From contig NZ_JAAAWP010000016.1 of NCBI RefSeq assembly GCF_010500915.1, positions 1 to 57,029 on the forward strand: a DNA stretch of 57,029 bases, written 5' to 3'. The notes under the pieces were generated by a model. That model saw only the letters and a list, made by a program, of their open reading frames with translations, ran no database searches and had not been told where the DNA came from. Below are positions 9,222 to 18,179 of the stretch, piece by piece; position 1 is the first letter of the stretch, and each line of letters begins with the position of its first letter. The translations under genes were made by a program, and so were the position numbers. Source of the stretch: Alteromonas hispanica (GTDB taxonomy: Bacteria > Pseudomonadota > Gammaproteobacteria > Enterobacterales > Alteromonadaceae).

Positions 9222-9328
9222 TTCGCGCCCTTTTTATGGGGGTATGTACATAAAAGCAGCGATATCCAGTTGCTTTTAGCAGCACAATAACGACTCGGGA
9301 GAGTCTTAATTTAGAGCGGAGCACTAAC

Positions 9329-9697
9329 ATGATCCAAATGCAAACTAACCTGGACGTTGCAGACAACAGCGGCGCTCGCAGGGTTCAGTGTATTAAGGTT
9401 CTTGGTGGCTCGCATCGCCGTTATGCAGGTATCGGTGACATCATCAAAGTTACTGTTAAGGAAGCAATTCCTCGCGGTAAAGTTAAAAAAGGTGACGTAC
9501 TGAATGCAGTGGTGGTGCGTACTAGAAAAGGCGTTCGTCGTTCAGATGGTTCAACCATCCGTTTTGACGGTAACGCGGCTGTTTTGCTTAATGCAAACAA
9601 GCAACCAATTGGTACGCGTATCTTTGGCCCGGTAACCCGTGAGTTGAGAAGTTCAAACTTCATGAAAATCATCTCATTGGCCCCAGAGGTACTATAA
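9329..9697 (+). CDS. rplN: 50S ribosomal protein L14
   Basis: The 122-aa protein begins [27 protein letters not shown], the canonical L14 N-terminus, and has the standard length. It binds 23S rRNA at the subunit interface. It is the first gene of the spc operon, with GCGGAG upstream of the ATG. In most relatives rpsQ and the S10 operon lie directly upstream; here an unrelated lipoprotein gene does. Confidence 0.98.
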   Translation: MIQMQTNLDVADNSGARRVQCIKVLGGSHRRYAGIGDIIKVTVKEAIPRGKVKKGDVLNAVVVRTRKGVRRSDGSTIRFDGNAAVLLNANKQPIGTRIFGPVTRELRSSNFMKIISLAPEVL

Positions 9698-9709
9698 GGA
9701 GTCACGATA

Positions 9710-10024
9710 ATGGCTAATAAAATTCGTCGTGATGATGAAGTAGTCGTATTAGCGGGTAAAGACAAAGGCAAACAAGGCAAAGTCCTTAAAGTGCTTATGG
9801 CTGATGACCGTTTAATTGTAGAAGGCGTTAATCTCGTCAAGAAACACACTAAGCCTAACCCACAATTGGGTGTTGCTGGTGGTATTGTTGAGAAAGAAGC
9901 TTCTATTCACGTTTCTAATGTTGCGATTGTTAACCCGGCAACGGGCAAAGCAGATCGCGTTGGTTTCCGTTTTGAAGATGAGAAGAAAGTACGTTTCTTC
10001 AAGTCTAACGGCGAACTTGTTTAA
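9710..10024 (+). CDS. rplX: 50S ribosomal protein L24
   Basis: The 104-aa assembly-initiator protein of the large subunit has an N-terminal KOW motif ([20 protein letters not shown]). AAGGAG precedes the start, 12 bases after rplN. Confidence 0.98.
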   Translation: MANKIRRDDEVVVLAGKDKGKQGKVLKVLMADDRLIVEGVNLVKKHTKPNPQLGVAGGIVEKEASIHVSNVAIVNPATGKADRVGFRFEDEKKVRFFKSNGELV

Positions 10025-10041
10025 TTATATTGGAGAGTACG

Positions 10042-10581
10042 ATGGCGAAACTGCATGATTTCTATAAAGAAACAGTAGTAGCTGAACTTGCTAAGCAGTT
10101 CGGGTACAAAAGCGTCATGCAAGTCCCTCGGATTGAAAAAATCACTCTAAACATGGGTTTAGGTGAAGCAGTTGCTGACAAGAAGGTGCTTGAAAATGCT
10201 CAAGCTGACATGACGGCTATCGCCGGTCAGAAGCCTGTTGTTACAGTTGCTAGAAAATCAGTAGCGGGCTTTAAAATCCGTGAAGGTTATCCGATTGGCT
10301 GTAAAGTAACCCTACGTGGCGAGCGTATGTGGGAATTCCTAGAGCGTTTGATTTCAATCGCTATCCCGCGTATCCGCGACTTCCGTGGTTTGAATCCTAA
10401 ATCATTCGACGGACGTGGTAACTACAGCATGGGCGTGCGTGAGCAAATCATTTTCCCTGAAATCGATTTCGATAAAGTGGATAAGGTTCGCGGTATGGAT
10501 ATTACTATCACTACCAGTGCGAATACTAATGACGAAGCACGTGCTCTGCTGGACGCGTTTAACTTCCCATTCAAAAAGTAA
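10042..10581 (+). CDS. rplE: 50S ribosomal protein L5
   Basis: The 179-aa L5 ([13 protein letters not shown]) binds 5S rRNA and contacts S13 across the subunit bridge. An in-frame TTG at 10030 would add four residues, but the GGAG at 10032-10035 is correctly spaced for the ATG at 10042, which also matches the family start. Confidence 0.97.
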   Translation: MAKLHDFYKETVVAELAKQFGYKSVMQVPRIEKITLNMGLGEAVADKKVLENAQADMTAIAGQKPVVTVARKSVAGFKIREGYPIGCKVTLRGERMWEFLERLISIAIPRIRDFRGLNPKSFDGRGNYSMGVREQIIFPEIDFDKVDKVRGMDITITTSANTNDEARALLDAFNFPFKK

Positions 10582-10594
10582 GGGGTGTAGGGTT

Positions 10595-10900
10595 ATGGCA
10601 AAAGAATCAATGAAAGCACGCGAAGCGAAGCGTACTAAGCTAGTAGCTAAGTATGCTGAAAAGCGCGCGGCACTTAAAGCGATTATCAGCGATGTTAACG
10701 CTTCTGAAGAAGAGCGTTGGGACGCTGTTCTGAAGCTACAACAACTACCACGTGACTCTAGTAAATCTCGTCAACGCAACCGTTGTCGTGTAACTGGTCG
10801 TCCACATGGTTACCTACGCAAATTCGGTCTTAGCCGTATTAAGCTTCGTGAAGCAGCGATGCGCGGTGAAGTCCCTGGCCTTAAGAAAGCCAGCTGGTAA
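10595..10900 (+). CDS. rpsN: 30S ribosomal protein S14, zinc-free form
   Basis: The 101-aa protein ([17 protein letters not shown]) is the long S14 type: the C-terminal region reads [15 protein letters not shown] with a single Cys, so it lacks the CXXC zinc ribbon of the short type. It assembles late in the 30S head. Confidence 0.97.
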   Translation: MAKESMKAREAKRTKLVAKYAEKRAALKAIISDVNASEEERWDAVLKLQQLPRDSSKSRQRNRCRVTGRPHGYLRKFGLSRIKLREAAMRGEVPGLKKASW

Positions 10901-10913
10901 GGAGTAGCTGATA

Positions 10914-11306
10914 ATGAGTATGCAAGATCCTATCGCGGATATGTTTACCCGCATCCGTAACGGCCAGATGGCACAGAAAGTTTCTGTAACTATGCCGTCT
11001 TCTAAGCTTCGCGTTTCTATCTGCGAAGTATTGAAGTCAGAAGGTTACATCGTAGACTTCGCTGCATCTGGTGACGTTAAGCCTGTTTTAGAAGTTACGC
11101 TTAAGTACTTCGAAGGCAAGCAAGTAATTGACACTATCGAGCGCGTAAGTCGCCCCGGTCTGCGCATCTATAAGAAAAAAGATGAGCTTCCAAAGGTTAT
11201 GGGTGGCTTGGGTATCGCTATCGTGTCGACTTCAAAAGGTGTGATGACTGACCGTGCAGCGCGCAACGCTGGCATGGGCGGTGAGATCATCGGTTATGTA
11301 GCATAA
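10914..11306 (+). CDS. rpsH: 30S ribosomal protein S8
   Basis: The 130-aa primary 16S rRNA-binding protein begins [18 protein letters not shown] and ends with the usual GGEIIGYVA. In E. coli S8 is the translational repressor of the spc operon, acting near rplE; the same logic is likely here but its mRNA target was not delineated. Confidence 0.98.
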   Translation: MSMQDPIADMFTRIRNGQMAQKVSVTMPSSKLRVSICEVLKSEGYIVDFAASGDVKPVLEVTLKYFEGKQVIDTIERVSRPGLRIYKKKDELPKVMGGLGIAIVSTSKGVMTDRAARNAGMGGEIIGYVA

Positions 11307-11319
11307 CGGAGGAGTTGAA

Positions 11320-11853
11320 ATGTCACGTATAGCAAAAGCCCCAGTAGACTTGGTATCAGGTGTAGAAGTTTCTATCTCTGGTCAAGAAGTTACTGTAAAA
11401 GGTAGTAAAGGCACATTGAGCCGCGTTTTTAACGACGCTGTTGAAGTTGTACAAGAAGAGAACCAGTTGAAAGCACTTCCTCGTGAAGGTTTCGCAAACA
11501 ACTGGGCACAGGCTGGTACTGTTCGCTCACTTCTTAACGCAATGGTTCAAGGTGTTTCACAAGGTTTTGAGAAAAAGCTTCAGCTAAATGGTGTTGGTTA
11601 CCGTGCACAAGCACAAGGTAGCAAGCTTAACCTTACGCTAGGTTTCTCTCATCCTGTAGTATACGAAATGCCTCAAGGCATTACCGTTGAAACTCCTAGC
11701 CAAACTGAAATCGTCGTCAAAGGCGCCGATAAGCAGGTGGTAGGACAGGTTGCGGCGAACATTCGTGGTTACCGTCCACCAGAGCCTTACAAAGGCAAAG
11801 GTGTTCGTTATGCTGACGAAAACGTACGTCGTAAAGAAGCTAAGAAAAAGTAG
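11320..11853 (+). CDS. rplF: 50S ribosomal protein L6
   Basis: The 177-aa protein begins [21 protein letters not shown] and carries the conserved C-terminal [15 protein letters not shown], which contacts the sarcin-ricin loop region. GGAGG precedes the start. Confidence 0.98.
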   Translation: MSRIAKAPVDLVSGVEVSISGQEVTVKGSKGTLSRVFNDAVEVVQEENQLKALPREGFANNWAQAGTVRSLLNAMVQGVSQGFEKKLQLNGVGYRAQAQGSKLNLTLGFSHPVVYEMPQGITVETPSQTEIVVKGADKQVVGQVAANIRGYRPPEPYKGKGVRYADENVRRKEAKKK

Positions 11854-11865
11854 GTGGGTGATACG

Positions 11866-12219
11866 ATGGATAAGAAAACAGCTCGCATTCGTCGCGCTAC
11901 TCGCGCACGAGCAAAAATTCGTGAACTGGCCGCGCATCGCTTGGTAATTAACCGTACACCTCGCCACATATATGCTCAGCTAATCGCTCCTTGCGGTTCT
12001 GAAGTATTAGCGGCGGCTTCAACTGTTGAGAAAGATCTTGCGAAGGGTCTTAAGTCTACAGGTAACGCTGAAGCAGCGACGGTAGTCGGTAAAGCAATCG
12101 CAGAGCGCGCTATTGAGAAAGGCATTAAAGCAGTGGCTTTCGATCGTAGTGGCTTCCAATACCACGGTCGCGTTAAAGCATTAGCTGATGCAGCTCGCGA
12201 AGCTGGTCTTCAGTTCTAG
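11866..12219 (+). CDS. rplR: 50S ribosomal protein L18
   Basis: The 117-aa 5S rRNA-binding protein begins [22 protein letters not shown] at 11854 would add four residues, but the ATG at 11866 gives the length usual for enterobacterial L18 and has a GGTG-type site upstream. Confidence 0.97.
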   Translation: MDKKTARIRRATRARAKIRELAAHRLVINRTPRHIYAQLIAPCGSEVLAAASTVEKDLAKGLKSTGNAEAATVVGKAIAERAIEKGIKAVAFDRSGFQYHGRVKALADAAREAGLQF

Positions 12220-12228
12220 GAGTTTATA

Positions 12229-12729
12229 ATGGCTAAACAAGACGTTCAAAATGGTGAATTTCTAGAGAAATTGATTGCCGTAAACCGCGTATCTAAAGTG
12301 GTTAAAGGTGGTCGTATCTTTAGTTTCACTGCATTGACAGTAGTGGGTGACGGTAACGGTCGCGTAGGTTTCGGTTACGGTAAGGCACGTGAAGTTCCTG
12401 CTGCAATCCAGAAAGCTATGGAAAAGGCACGTCGCAACATGGTTGACGTAGACCTTAACGGCAATACGTTACAGCACCCTATTAAAGGTCGTCACTCTGG
12501 CTCTAAAGTTTACATGCAGCCTGCATCAGAAGGTACCGGTATCATCGCCGGCGGTGCAATGCGTGCAGTACTTGAAGTAGCTGGCGTACAAAACGTACTT
12601 TCAAAATGTTACGGCTCTACAAACCCAATCAACGTTGTTCGTGCAACAATCAACGCGCTGACAGAGATGAATTCTCCAGCGAAAGTTGCTGCGAAACGTG
12701 GATTGTCTGTAGATGAAATTTTGGGGTAA
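12229..12729 (+). CDS. rpsE: 30S ribosomal protein S5
   Basis: The 166-aa S5 has the dsRNA-binding-like N-domain ([20 protein letters not shown]) and the [10 protein letters not shown] loop where spectinomycin-resistance and accuracy mutations map in other species. Nothing unusual is seen there. Confidence 0.98.
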   Translation: MAKQDVQNGEFLEKLIAVNRVSKVVKGGRIFSFTALTVVGDGNGRVGFGYGKAREVPAAIQKAMEKARRNMVDVDLNGNTLQHPIKGRHSGSKVYMQPASEGTGIIAGGAMRAVLEVAGVQNVLSKCYGSTNPINVVRATINALTEMNSPAKVAAKRGLSVDEILG

Positions 12730-12735
12730 TCAGAC

Positions 12736-12915
12736 ATGGCAACGATTAAAGTAAAGCAAACTAAAAGTGCTATCGGCAGACTGCCTAAGCACAAAGCTAC
12801 GCTTAAAGGCTTAGGTCTTCGTAAGATCAACCATGTTCGTGAACTGGAAGATACCCCAGCCGTACGTGGCATGGTCCACCGTGTACATTACATGGTCGAG
12901 ATAGTGGAGGAGTAA
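12736..12915 (+). CDS. rpmD: 50S ribosomal protein L30
   Basis: The 59-aa protein starts [20 protein letters not shown] and ends MVEIVEE, matching L30 in length and ends. It fits exactly between rpsE and rplO. Confidence 0.97.
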   Translation: MATIKVKQTKSAIGRLPKHKATLKGLGLRKINHVRELEDTPAVRGMVHRVHYMVEIVEE

Positions 12916-12919
12916 GAAC

Positions 12920-13354
12920 ATGCGTTTAAATACTATTGCTCCTGCACCAGGGGCTCATAAATCTGGTAAGCGTACTGGTCGAGGCATCGGCTCAGGTCTT
13001 GGTAAAACGAGTGGCGTAGGTCACAAAGGTCAAAAAAGCCGTTCAGGTGGCCGCGTTAAGCCAGGATTCGAAGGTGGTCAGATGCCTTTACAGCGTCGTC
13101 TTCCGAAGTTCGGTTTCACTTCACGCAAGAGCTTTGTTACTGATCAAGTAACGCTTGCAGAAATTGCGAAAGTTGACGGTGATACAGTGTCTCTTGAAAC
13201 ACTTAAAGCAGCAGGTCTTGTTAAGAAAGAAATGCAGTTTGTAAAAGTAGTTAAGAGCGGTGAAGTATCACGAGCTGTAACAGTAAGCGGTTTAAAGGTT
13301 ACTAAAGGCGCTAAAGAAGCGATTGAAGCTGCTGGCGGTAAAGTAGAGGAATAA
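12920..13354 (+). CDS. rplO: 50S ribosomal protein L15
   Basis: The 144-aa L15 has the Gly/Arg-rich N-terminal tail ([16 protein letters not shown]) that threads into 23S rRNA. It overlaps no neighbour; GGAG of the preceding stop region serves as its ribosome-binding site. Confidence 0.98.
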   Translation: MRLNTIAPAPGAHKSGKRTGRGIGSGLGKTSGVGHKGQKSRSGGRVKPGFEGGQMPLQRRLPKFGFTSRKSFVTDQVTLAEIAKVDGDTVSLETLKAAGLVKKEMQFVKVVKSGEVSRAVTVSGLKVTKGAKEAIEAAGGKVEE

Positions 13355-13359
13355 GCTAG

Positions 13360-14679
13360 ATGGCTAAACCAGGATTGGATTCAGGCGCTAAAAGCGGCTT
13401 GAGTGAGCTTAAAGCAAGATTGTTGTTCGTACTAGGTGCGATTGTTGTTTTCAGACTAGGTTCTTATGTTCCTATCCCTGGCATCGATCCAGCTGTACTT
13501 GCTGACTTGTTCGAGCAACAGAAAGGCACCATTGTAGAAATGTTTAACATGTTCTCTGGTGGTGCGCTTGAGCGTGCATCCGTTCTGGCTTTGGGCATTA
13601 TGCCATACATTACTGCATCCATTATTATGCAGTTGCTCTCGGTGGTTCATCCACCGATGGTAGAGCTTAAAAAAGAAGGTGAAGCAGGCCGTCGTAAAAT
13701 CAGTCAGTACACGCGTTATTTAACGCTTGTACTTGCGATTTTCCAGTCAATTGGTATCTCGACTGGTCTGCCCAACCTAATTAATGGATTGGTATTGAAC
13801 CCTGGCTTCGGATTCTACTTTACAGCGGTAGTGAGTCTAGTCACGGGAACTATGTTCCTAATGTGGTTAGGTGAGCAAATTACTGAAAGAGGTATCGGTA
13901 ACGGTATTTCAATCTTGATTTTTGCTGGTATTGTTGCGGGTTTACCTACAGCAATAGGCCAAACGGCAGAGCAAGCAAGACAGGGCGACATTAATCTGTT
14001 GTTCCTATTATTGATTGCTGTGATTGTTATTGCGCTTACATACCTAGTGGTATTTGTTGAGCGCGGACAGCGCAGAATTGTGGTAAACTACGCGAAGCGT
14101 CAGCAGGGCCGTCAGGTTTTTGCAGCGCAGAGCACGCATTTACCATTGAAGGTCAATATTGCTGGTGTAATTCCACCAATCTTTGCTTCCAGTATTATTC
14201 TGTTCCCAGGAACTATCGCAGGATGGTTCGGTCAGAATGAATCAACAGCTTGGTTGCAGGATGTAGCATTAATGCTATCTCCAGGTCAGCCGCTATATGT
14301 AATGCTTTATGCAGCAGCTATTATCTTCTTCTGCTTTTTTTACACGGCGTTGGTTTTCAACCCGCGTGATACAGCAGATAACTTGAAGAAGTCTGGTGCG
14401 TTCATTCCTGGTATTCGTCCGGGTGAACAAACATCGCGTTACATAGATAAGGTAATGACTCGCCTCACATTGGCTGGCGCACTGTACATAACCTTTATTT
14501 GTTTAGTGCCTGAATTTATGCTAATTGCCTGGAATGTGCCGTTCTACTTCGGTGGTACGTCGCTTCTCATAATCGTGGTGGTTATCATGGACTTTATGGC
14601 ACAGGTGCAGACGCATTTGATGAGTAGTCAATATGAGTCTGTTCTGAAGAAAGCTAATCTTAAAGGCTACGGCCGTTAA
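13360..14679 (+). CDS. secY: Preprotein translocase subunit SecY
   Basis: The 439-aa channel subunit of SecYEG has about ten membrane segments. The cytoplasmic N-terminus ([30 protein letters not shown]) and [19 protein letters not shown] in the middle are family signatures. It is the penultimate gene of the spc operon, five bases after rplO. Inner-membrane location. Confidence 0.98.
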   Translation: MAKPGLDSGAKSGLSELKARLLFVLGAIVVFRLGSYVPIPGIDPAVLADLFEQQKGTIVEMFNMFSGGALERASVLALGIMPYITASIIMQLLSVVHPPMVELKKEGEAGRRKISQYTRYLTLVLAIFQSIGISTGLPNLINGLVLNPGFGFYFTAVVSLVTGTMFLMWLGEQITERGIGNGISILIFAGIVAGLPTAIGQTAEQARQGDINLLFLLLIAVIVIALTYLVVFVERGQRRIVVNYAKRQQGRQVFAAQSTHLPLKVNIAGVIPPIFASSIILFPGTIAGWFGQNESTAWLQDVALMLSPGQPLYVMLYAAAIIFFCFFYTALVFNPRDTADNLKKSGAFIPGIRPGEQTSRYIDKVMTRLTLAGALYITFICLVPEFMLIAWNVPFYFGGTSLLIIVVVIMDFMAQVQTHLMSSQYESVLKKANLKGYGR

Positions 14680-14716
14680 GTTAGCCCCTTAATAGTAAAG
14701 ATAGGGGAGTGATGTA

Positions 14717-14830
14717 ATGAAAGTTCGTGCATCAGTTAAAAAGATTTGCCGTAACTGTAAAGTTATCAAGCGCAACGGCGTTGTGCGTGTAATTTGTACA
14801 GAGCCAAAGCACAAGCAAAGGCAAGGTTAA
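14717..14830 (+). CDS. rpmJ: 50S ribosomal protein L36, zinc-binding form
   Basis: The 37-aa [16 protein letters not shown] protein has C11, C14, C27 and H32, the CCCH zinc ligands of the C-plus type. It is one residue shorter than the E. coli RpmJ. GGGGAG lies upstream of the ATG. It closes the spc operon. Confidence 0.96.
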   Translation: MKVRASVKKICRNCKVIKRNGVVRVICTEPKHKQRQG

Positions 14831-14863
14831 TCTAAGCGGTAAAGAATACTTGCAAGGCTACTA

Positions 14864-14897
14864 AGCAGAATCCGAATTATACTTATCGGGTTCTGCT
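14864..14897 (+). terminator. Hairpin between spc and alpha operons
   Basis: AGCAGAATCCGA pairs with TCGGGTTCTGCT (12 bp with one wobble). The T-tract after it is weak, so it may attenuate rather than fully terminate transcription into the alpha operon. Confidence 0.6.
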
Positions 14898-14938
14898 AGC
14901 TTTGTTTATGGGTATTTTGAACCTAAATTTGCAATTTG

Positions 14939-15008
14939 GTCGACGGATGAGTATCCTATCGGGCTTTTTAGGTCGTCGACAATTAAACAAGAGGAGTGCT
15001 GTTAATGG
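14939..15008 (+). promoter_or_regulatory. Alpha-operon leader: S4-binding translational control pseudoknot
   Basis: The stem GTCGACG / CGTCGAC (14939-14945, 14974-14980) encloses GAGTATCCT and CGGGCTTTT, segments that match the E. coli alpha-operon ribosome-binding-site RNA. It is followed by the site GAGGAG and the rpsM start. In E. coli free S4 traps the ribosome on this structure and represses rpsM-rpsK-rpsD-rplQ. Conservation of the loops supports the same control here. Confidence 0.85.
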
Positions 15009-15361
15009 CCCGTATCGCTGGCATTAACATTCCTGAGCACAAGCATGCTGTTATCGCTATCCAAGCGATCTACGGCGTTGGCCCCACACGTGCGAAAAGC
15101 ATTTGTGCGGGTGCTGGTGTTGCAGAAAATACAAAAATCAAAGAGCTAGACGAAGCTACTATCGATAAGCTTCGTGACGAAGTGGCGAAATTCACTGTTG
15201 AAGGTGATTTACGTCGTGAAGTCTCTATGAGCATCAAACGTTTGATGGACCTGGGTTGCTTCCGTGGTATTCGCCACCGTCGTAGCTTGCCTCTACGTGG
15301 TCAGCGCACTAAAACTAATGCGCGTACCCGTAAAGGTCCTCGTAAGCCAATTAAGAAGTAA
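15005..15361 (+). CDS. rpsM: 30S ribosomal protein S13
   Basis: The 118-aa protein begins [20 protein letters not shown] and ends with the basic tail GPRKPIKK that contacts P-site tRNA. An in-frame TTG at 14996 would add three residues, but GAGGAG at 14991-14996 serves the ATG at 15005. It is the first gene of the alpha operon. Confidence 0.97.
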   Translation: MARIAGINIPEHKHAVIAIQAIYGVGPTRAKSICAGAGVAENTKIKELDEATIDKLRDEVAKFTVEGDLRREVSMSIKRLMDLGCFRGIRHRRSLPLRGQRTKTNARTRKGPRKPIKK

Positions 15362-15375
15362 GCGGGGAGTAAGTT

Positions 15376-15768
15376 ATGGCAAAAGCACCAGCTCGTAGTA
15401 CGCGTAAGCGCGCTAAACGTCAGGTTGCAGACGGTATGGCTCATATCCATGCGTCTTTCAACAACACAATTGTGACTATTACAGACCGTCAAGGCAATGC
15501 ACTAGCATGGGCGACATCTGGTGGTTCAGGTTTCCGTGGTTCACGTAAATCTACCCCATTTGCTGCACAGGTTGCTGCTGAGCGTGCAGGTGTAGCTGCA
15601 CAAGAATACGGTCTTAAGAACCTAGAAGTGTTCGTAAAAGGTCCAGGTCCAGGCCGTGAGTCTGCGATCCGTGCTCTTAACGCTACTGGTTATAAGATCA
15701 CAAATATTACCGATGTGACACCTATTCCTCACAACGGTTGTCGTCCACCGAAAAAACGTCGCGTTTAA
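15376..15768 (+). CDS. rpsK: 30S ribosomal protein S11
   Basis: The 130-aa platform protein has [15 protein letters not shown] and the C-terminal [15 protein letters not shown], both diagnostic. The family Asn-Gly isoaspartate site is visible at HNG. Confidence 0.98.
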   Translation: MAKAPARSTRKRAKRQVADGMAHIHASFNNTIVTITDRQGNALAWATSGGSGFRGSRKSTPFAAQVAAERAGVAAQEYGLKNLEVFVKGPGPGRESAIRALNATGYKITNITDVTPIPHNGCRPPKKRRV

Positions 15769-15792
15769 TCGACGGACAGTTGGAGAAAGATC

Positions 15793-16413
15793 ATGGCAAG
15801 ATATTTGGGTCCAAAACTCAAACTTAGCCGTCGCGAAGGAACTGACTTGTTCCTTAAAAGCGGCGTTCGCGCAATCGATTCTAAATGTAAAATCGATACA
15901 GCGCCTGGTCAGCATGGTGCCCGTCGTGGCCGTTTGTCTGACTACGGTGTTCAGCTGCGTGAGAAACAAAAAGTTCGTCGTATGTTCGGCGTACTGGAAA
16001 AGCAATTCCGCAACTACTATAAAGAAGCTGCGCGTCTAAAAGGCAACACAGGTGAAAACTTGCTACAGCTTTTAGAGCAGCGTCTAGACAACGTGGTTTA
16101 TCGCATGGGATTTGCTAGTACACGTGCTGAAGCACGTCAGCTAGTAAGCCACAAGGCGATCATGGTAAATGGTCAAGTTGTGAACATTCCATCGTTTAAC
16201 GTTTCTGCCGAAGACGTGGTTTCTGTTCGTGAAAAAGCGAAAAAGCAAGCGCGTATCGTTGCTGCTTTAGAACTGGCTGACCAACGTGAGAAGCCAACCT
16301 GGATTGAAGTAGACAGCACTAAAATGGAAGGCACTTTTAAGCGCGTTCCAGAAAGAACTGATTTGTCTGCTGAAATTAACGAACAGTTGATCGTCGAACT
16401 TTACTCTAAGTAA
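15793..16413 (+). CDS. rpsD: 30S ribosomal protein S4, alpha-operon repressor
   Basis: The 206-aa primary 16S rRNA binder begins [20 protein letters not shown]. It has one Cys (C32), so it is the zinc-free type, and a central S4 RNA-binding domain (about 96-160, [20 protein letters not shown]). It should regulate its own operon through the leader at 14939-15008. Confidence 0.98.
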   Translation: MARYLGPKLKLSRREGTDLFLKSGVRAIDSKCKIDTAPGQHGARRGRLSDYGVQLREKQKVRRMFGVLEKQFRNYYKEAARLKGNTGENLLQLLEQRLDNVVYRMGFASTRAEARQLVSHKAIMVNGQVVNIPSFNVSAEDVVSVREKAKKQARIVAALELADQREKPTWIEVDSTKMEGTFKRVPERTDLSAEINEQLIVELYSK

Positions 16414-16435
16414 AGCCAACTAAAGAGGAAGCATT

Positions 16436-17422
16436 GTGGGTTCTGTGACTGAATTCCTAAAACCGAGATTAGTAGAGATCGAAAACGTTTCTCCTACTCG
16501 TGCCAAAGTAACTTTGGAACCACTAGAGCGCGGCTTTGGCCACACTCTAGGTAACGCCCTACGTCGTATATTACTGTCATCTATGCCAGGATGTGCAGTG
16601 ACCGAGGTAGAAATAGATGGCGTTCTTCACGAGTACAGCACCAAAGAAGGTGTGCAAGAAGACGTGATCGAAATCTTGCTCAATCTTAAAGGTTTAGCGG
16701 TTCGCCTTGAAGGTAAAACTGAGGCAACTCTAACTCTAGTGAAATCTGGCGCTGGCCCTGTTGTTGCTGGTGATATTCAGCATGATGGCGACGTAGAAAT
16801 TGTTAACCCCGACCATGTTATTTGTACTCTAACTGGCGAAGCTGAAATCAGCATGCGCGTTAAAGTAGAAATGGGTCGCGGTTATGTACCAGCTTCTACC
16901 CGTCGCTCCTCTGAAGAAGATGATCGTCCAATTGGTCGTTTGTTAGTTGATGCTTCATACAGCCCAGTAGAGCGCATTGCATACACTGTTGAGTCTGCTC
17001 GTGTTGAACAGCGCACAGACTTAGACAAACTAATCATCGATATGGAAACAAACGGTACTTTAGATCCTGAAGAAGCGATCCGCCGTTCTGCAACCATTCT
17101 AGCTGAACAGCTTGATGCATTCGTAGACCTACGTGATGTATCTGAGCCAGAAGCGAAAGAAGAAAAACCGGAATTCGATCCGATTCTACTTCGCCCAGTT
17201 GATGACTTAGAGTTAACAGTACGTTCTGCTAACTGCTTAAAAGCAGAAGCTATCCAGTACATTGGTGACCTGGTACAGCGCACTGAGGTTGAGCTACTTA
17301 AAACGCCTAACCTTGGTAAGAAATCGCTAACTGAAATCAAAGATGTTCTAGCATCTCGTGGTTTGTCTCTAGGCATGCGCCTAGAAAACTGGCCGCCAGA
17401 GAGCATCGCTGAAAAAGATTAA
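16436..17422 (+). CDS. rpoA: DNA-directed RNA polymerase subunit alpha
   Basis: The 328-aa alpha subunit has an N-terminal dimerisation domain (about 1-235, LKPRLVEI and [23 protein letters not shown]) and a C-terminal domain (about 250-328, [21 protein letters not shown]) that contacts UP elements and activators. The start is GTG with AGAGGA upstream, matching the family N-terminus. Confidence 0.98.
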   Translation: MGSVTEFLKPRLVEIENVSPTRAKVTLEPLERGFGHTLGNALRRILLSSMPGCAVTEVEIDGVLHEYSTKEGVQEDVIEILLNLKGLAVRLEGKTEATLTLVKSGAGPVVAGDIQHDGDVEIVNPDHVICTLTGEAEISMRVKVEMGRGYVPASTRRSSEEDDRPIGRLLVDASYSPVERIAYTVESARVEQRTDLDKLIIDMETNGTLDPEEAIRRSATILAEQLDAFVDLRDVSEPEAKEEKPEFDPILLRPVDDLELTVRSANCLKAEAIQYIGDLVQRTEVELLKTPNLGKKSLTEIKDVLASRGLSLGMRLENWPPESIAEKD

Positions 17423-17463
17423 TCAGGTTTTTATCAAACTGATTTGTAGAGAAGGATAAAACT

Positions 17464-17865
17464 ATGCGCCATCGTAAGAGTGGTCGTCAGTTGAATCGCA
17501 ACAGCAGCCATCGTCAAGCTATGTTCAAAAACATGGCCGGTTCTTTGGTCAAGCACGAAGTGATCAAAACTACGTTACCAAAAGCGAAAGAATTACGTCG
17601 CGTAATCGAGCCACTAATCACTATGGCGAAAGAAGACAGCGTTGCAAACCGCCGTCTAGCTTTTGCTCGCACAGGTGATAAAGAGGTTGTAGGTAAACTG
17701 TTTAACGAGCTTGGTCCTCGTTACGAAGCACGCCCAGGCGGTTACACTCGCATTCTTAAATGCGGTTTCCGTGCAGGCGACAATGCCCCAATGGCATATG
17801 TTGAGCTAGTTGACCGTCCAGTTGTTGAAGCTGAAGAAGAAGTAGTAGAAGCAACTGAAGAGTAA
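17464..17865 (+). CDS. rplQ: 50S ribosomal protein L17
   Basis: The 133-aa L17 begins [21 protein letters not shown] and ends in an acidic Glu/Val tail. It is the last gene of the alpha operon and is followed at once by a hairpin terminator of the GGGGTCAG family. Confidence 0.97.
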   Translation: MRHRKSGRQLNRNSSHRQAMFKNMAGSLVKHEVIKTTLPKAKELRRVIEPLITMAKEDSVANRRLAFARTGDKEVVGKLFNELGPRYEARPGGYTRILKCGFRAGDNAPMAYVELVDRPVVEAEEEVVEATEE

Positions 17866-17880
17866 TTAATACTCGAAAAG

Positions 17881-17917
17881 AAAAAGGGGTCAGAACGAAA
17901 GTTCTGACCCCTTTTTT
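17881..17917 (+). terminator. Alpha-operon terminator made from a GGGGTCAG repeat
   Basis: A 16-bp A/G-rich stem with core GGGGTCAGAAC, a GAAA tetraloop and the complementary arm ends in a T-run. With its arms rich in A and T at the base, it could terminate on either strand. The copy at 21941-21976 is its exact inverted orientation (loop TTTC). Confidence 0.92.
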
Positions 17918-17931
17918 TATCCAAAATAAAC

Positions 17932-17945
17932 GGGGTCAGATCCAC
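17932..17945 (+). repeat. GGGGTCAGATCCAC half-element
   Basis: A partial copy of the dispersed GGGGTCAGAWCC family, 14 bases downstream of the rplQ terminator hairpin. No matching second arm is evident. Confidence 0.65.
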
Positions 17946-18078
17946 CTTTCCTGCGCTAATACTCCACGCTCTACTTCGCCTGTTCTGATTAAAAAACCTT
18001 GGCCAGTATAAGAGCAGTCACTAGTCTCATTGTACCTTCATTGGTTTTGAGCATCTCAACCGATCACTTCCAGAATTA

Positions 18079-18095
18079 TTGGCAAGTAGTTTGCT
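18079..18095 (+). promoter_or_regulatory. Sigma-54-type promoter of the flagellin gene
   Basis: TTGGCAAGTAGTTTGCT has GG at 18081-18082 and GC at 18093-18094 with exactly ten bases between, the -24/-12 signature. It lies about 85 bases before the flagellin start. In many vibrio- and alteromonad-like bacteria sigma-54 and FlrC-type activators drive flagellar genes; enhancer sites were not identified. Confidence 0.65.
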
Positions 18096-18179
18096 GTACA
18101 AAAACTAACTATAGGTTTATCGGCATGCAAAATATGCCGTGCAAATACAGCGCACTGCCAACATTCATCAAGGAAGCAC

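Larger units (their letters stand above)
8918..9328. other. Intergenic region before the spc operon
   Basis: It holds a nested inverted repeat (8953-9010), a strong intrinsic terminator (9130-9157) and the presumed spc promoter (9213-9221). The 100-odd bases before the terminator could be a small RNA, but this is unproven. rpsQ and the rest of the S10 operon are not here. Confidence 0.6.
17866..18179. other. Intergenic region before the flagellin gene
   Basis: It contains the rplQ terminator, a further GGGGTCAGATCCAC half-element (17932-17945) and the sigma-54-type promoter at 18079-18095. No gene is supported. Confidence 0.6.

Noticed and set aside
15301..15492. Short reverse-strand reading frames across ribosomal genes
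   Set aside because: They lie opposite conserved protein genes and show no domain, start site or codon pattern of their own.
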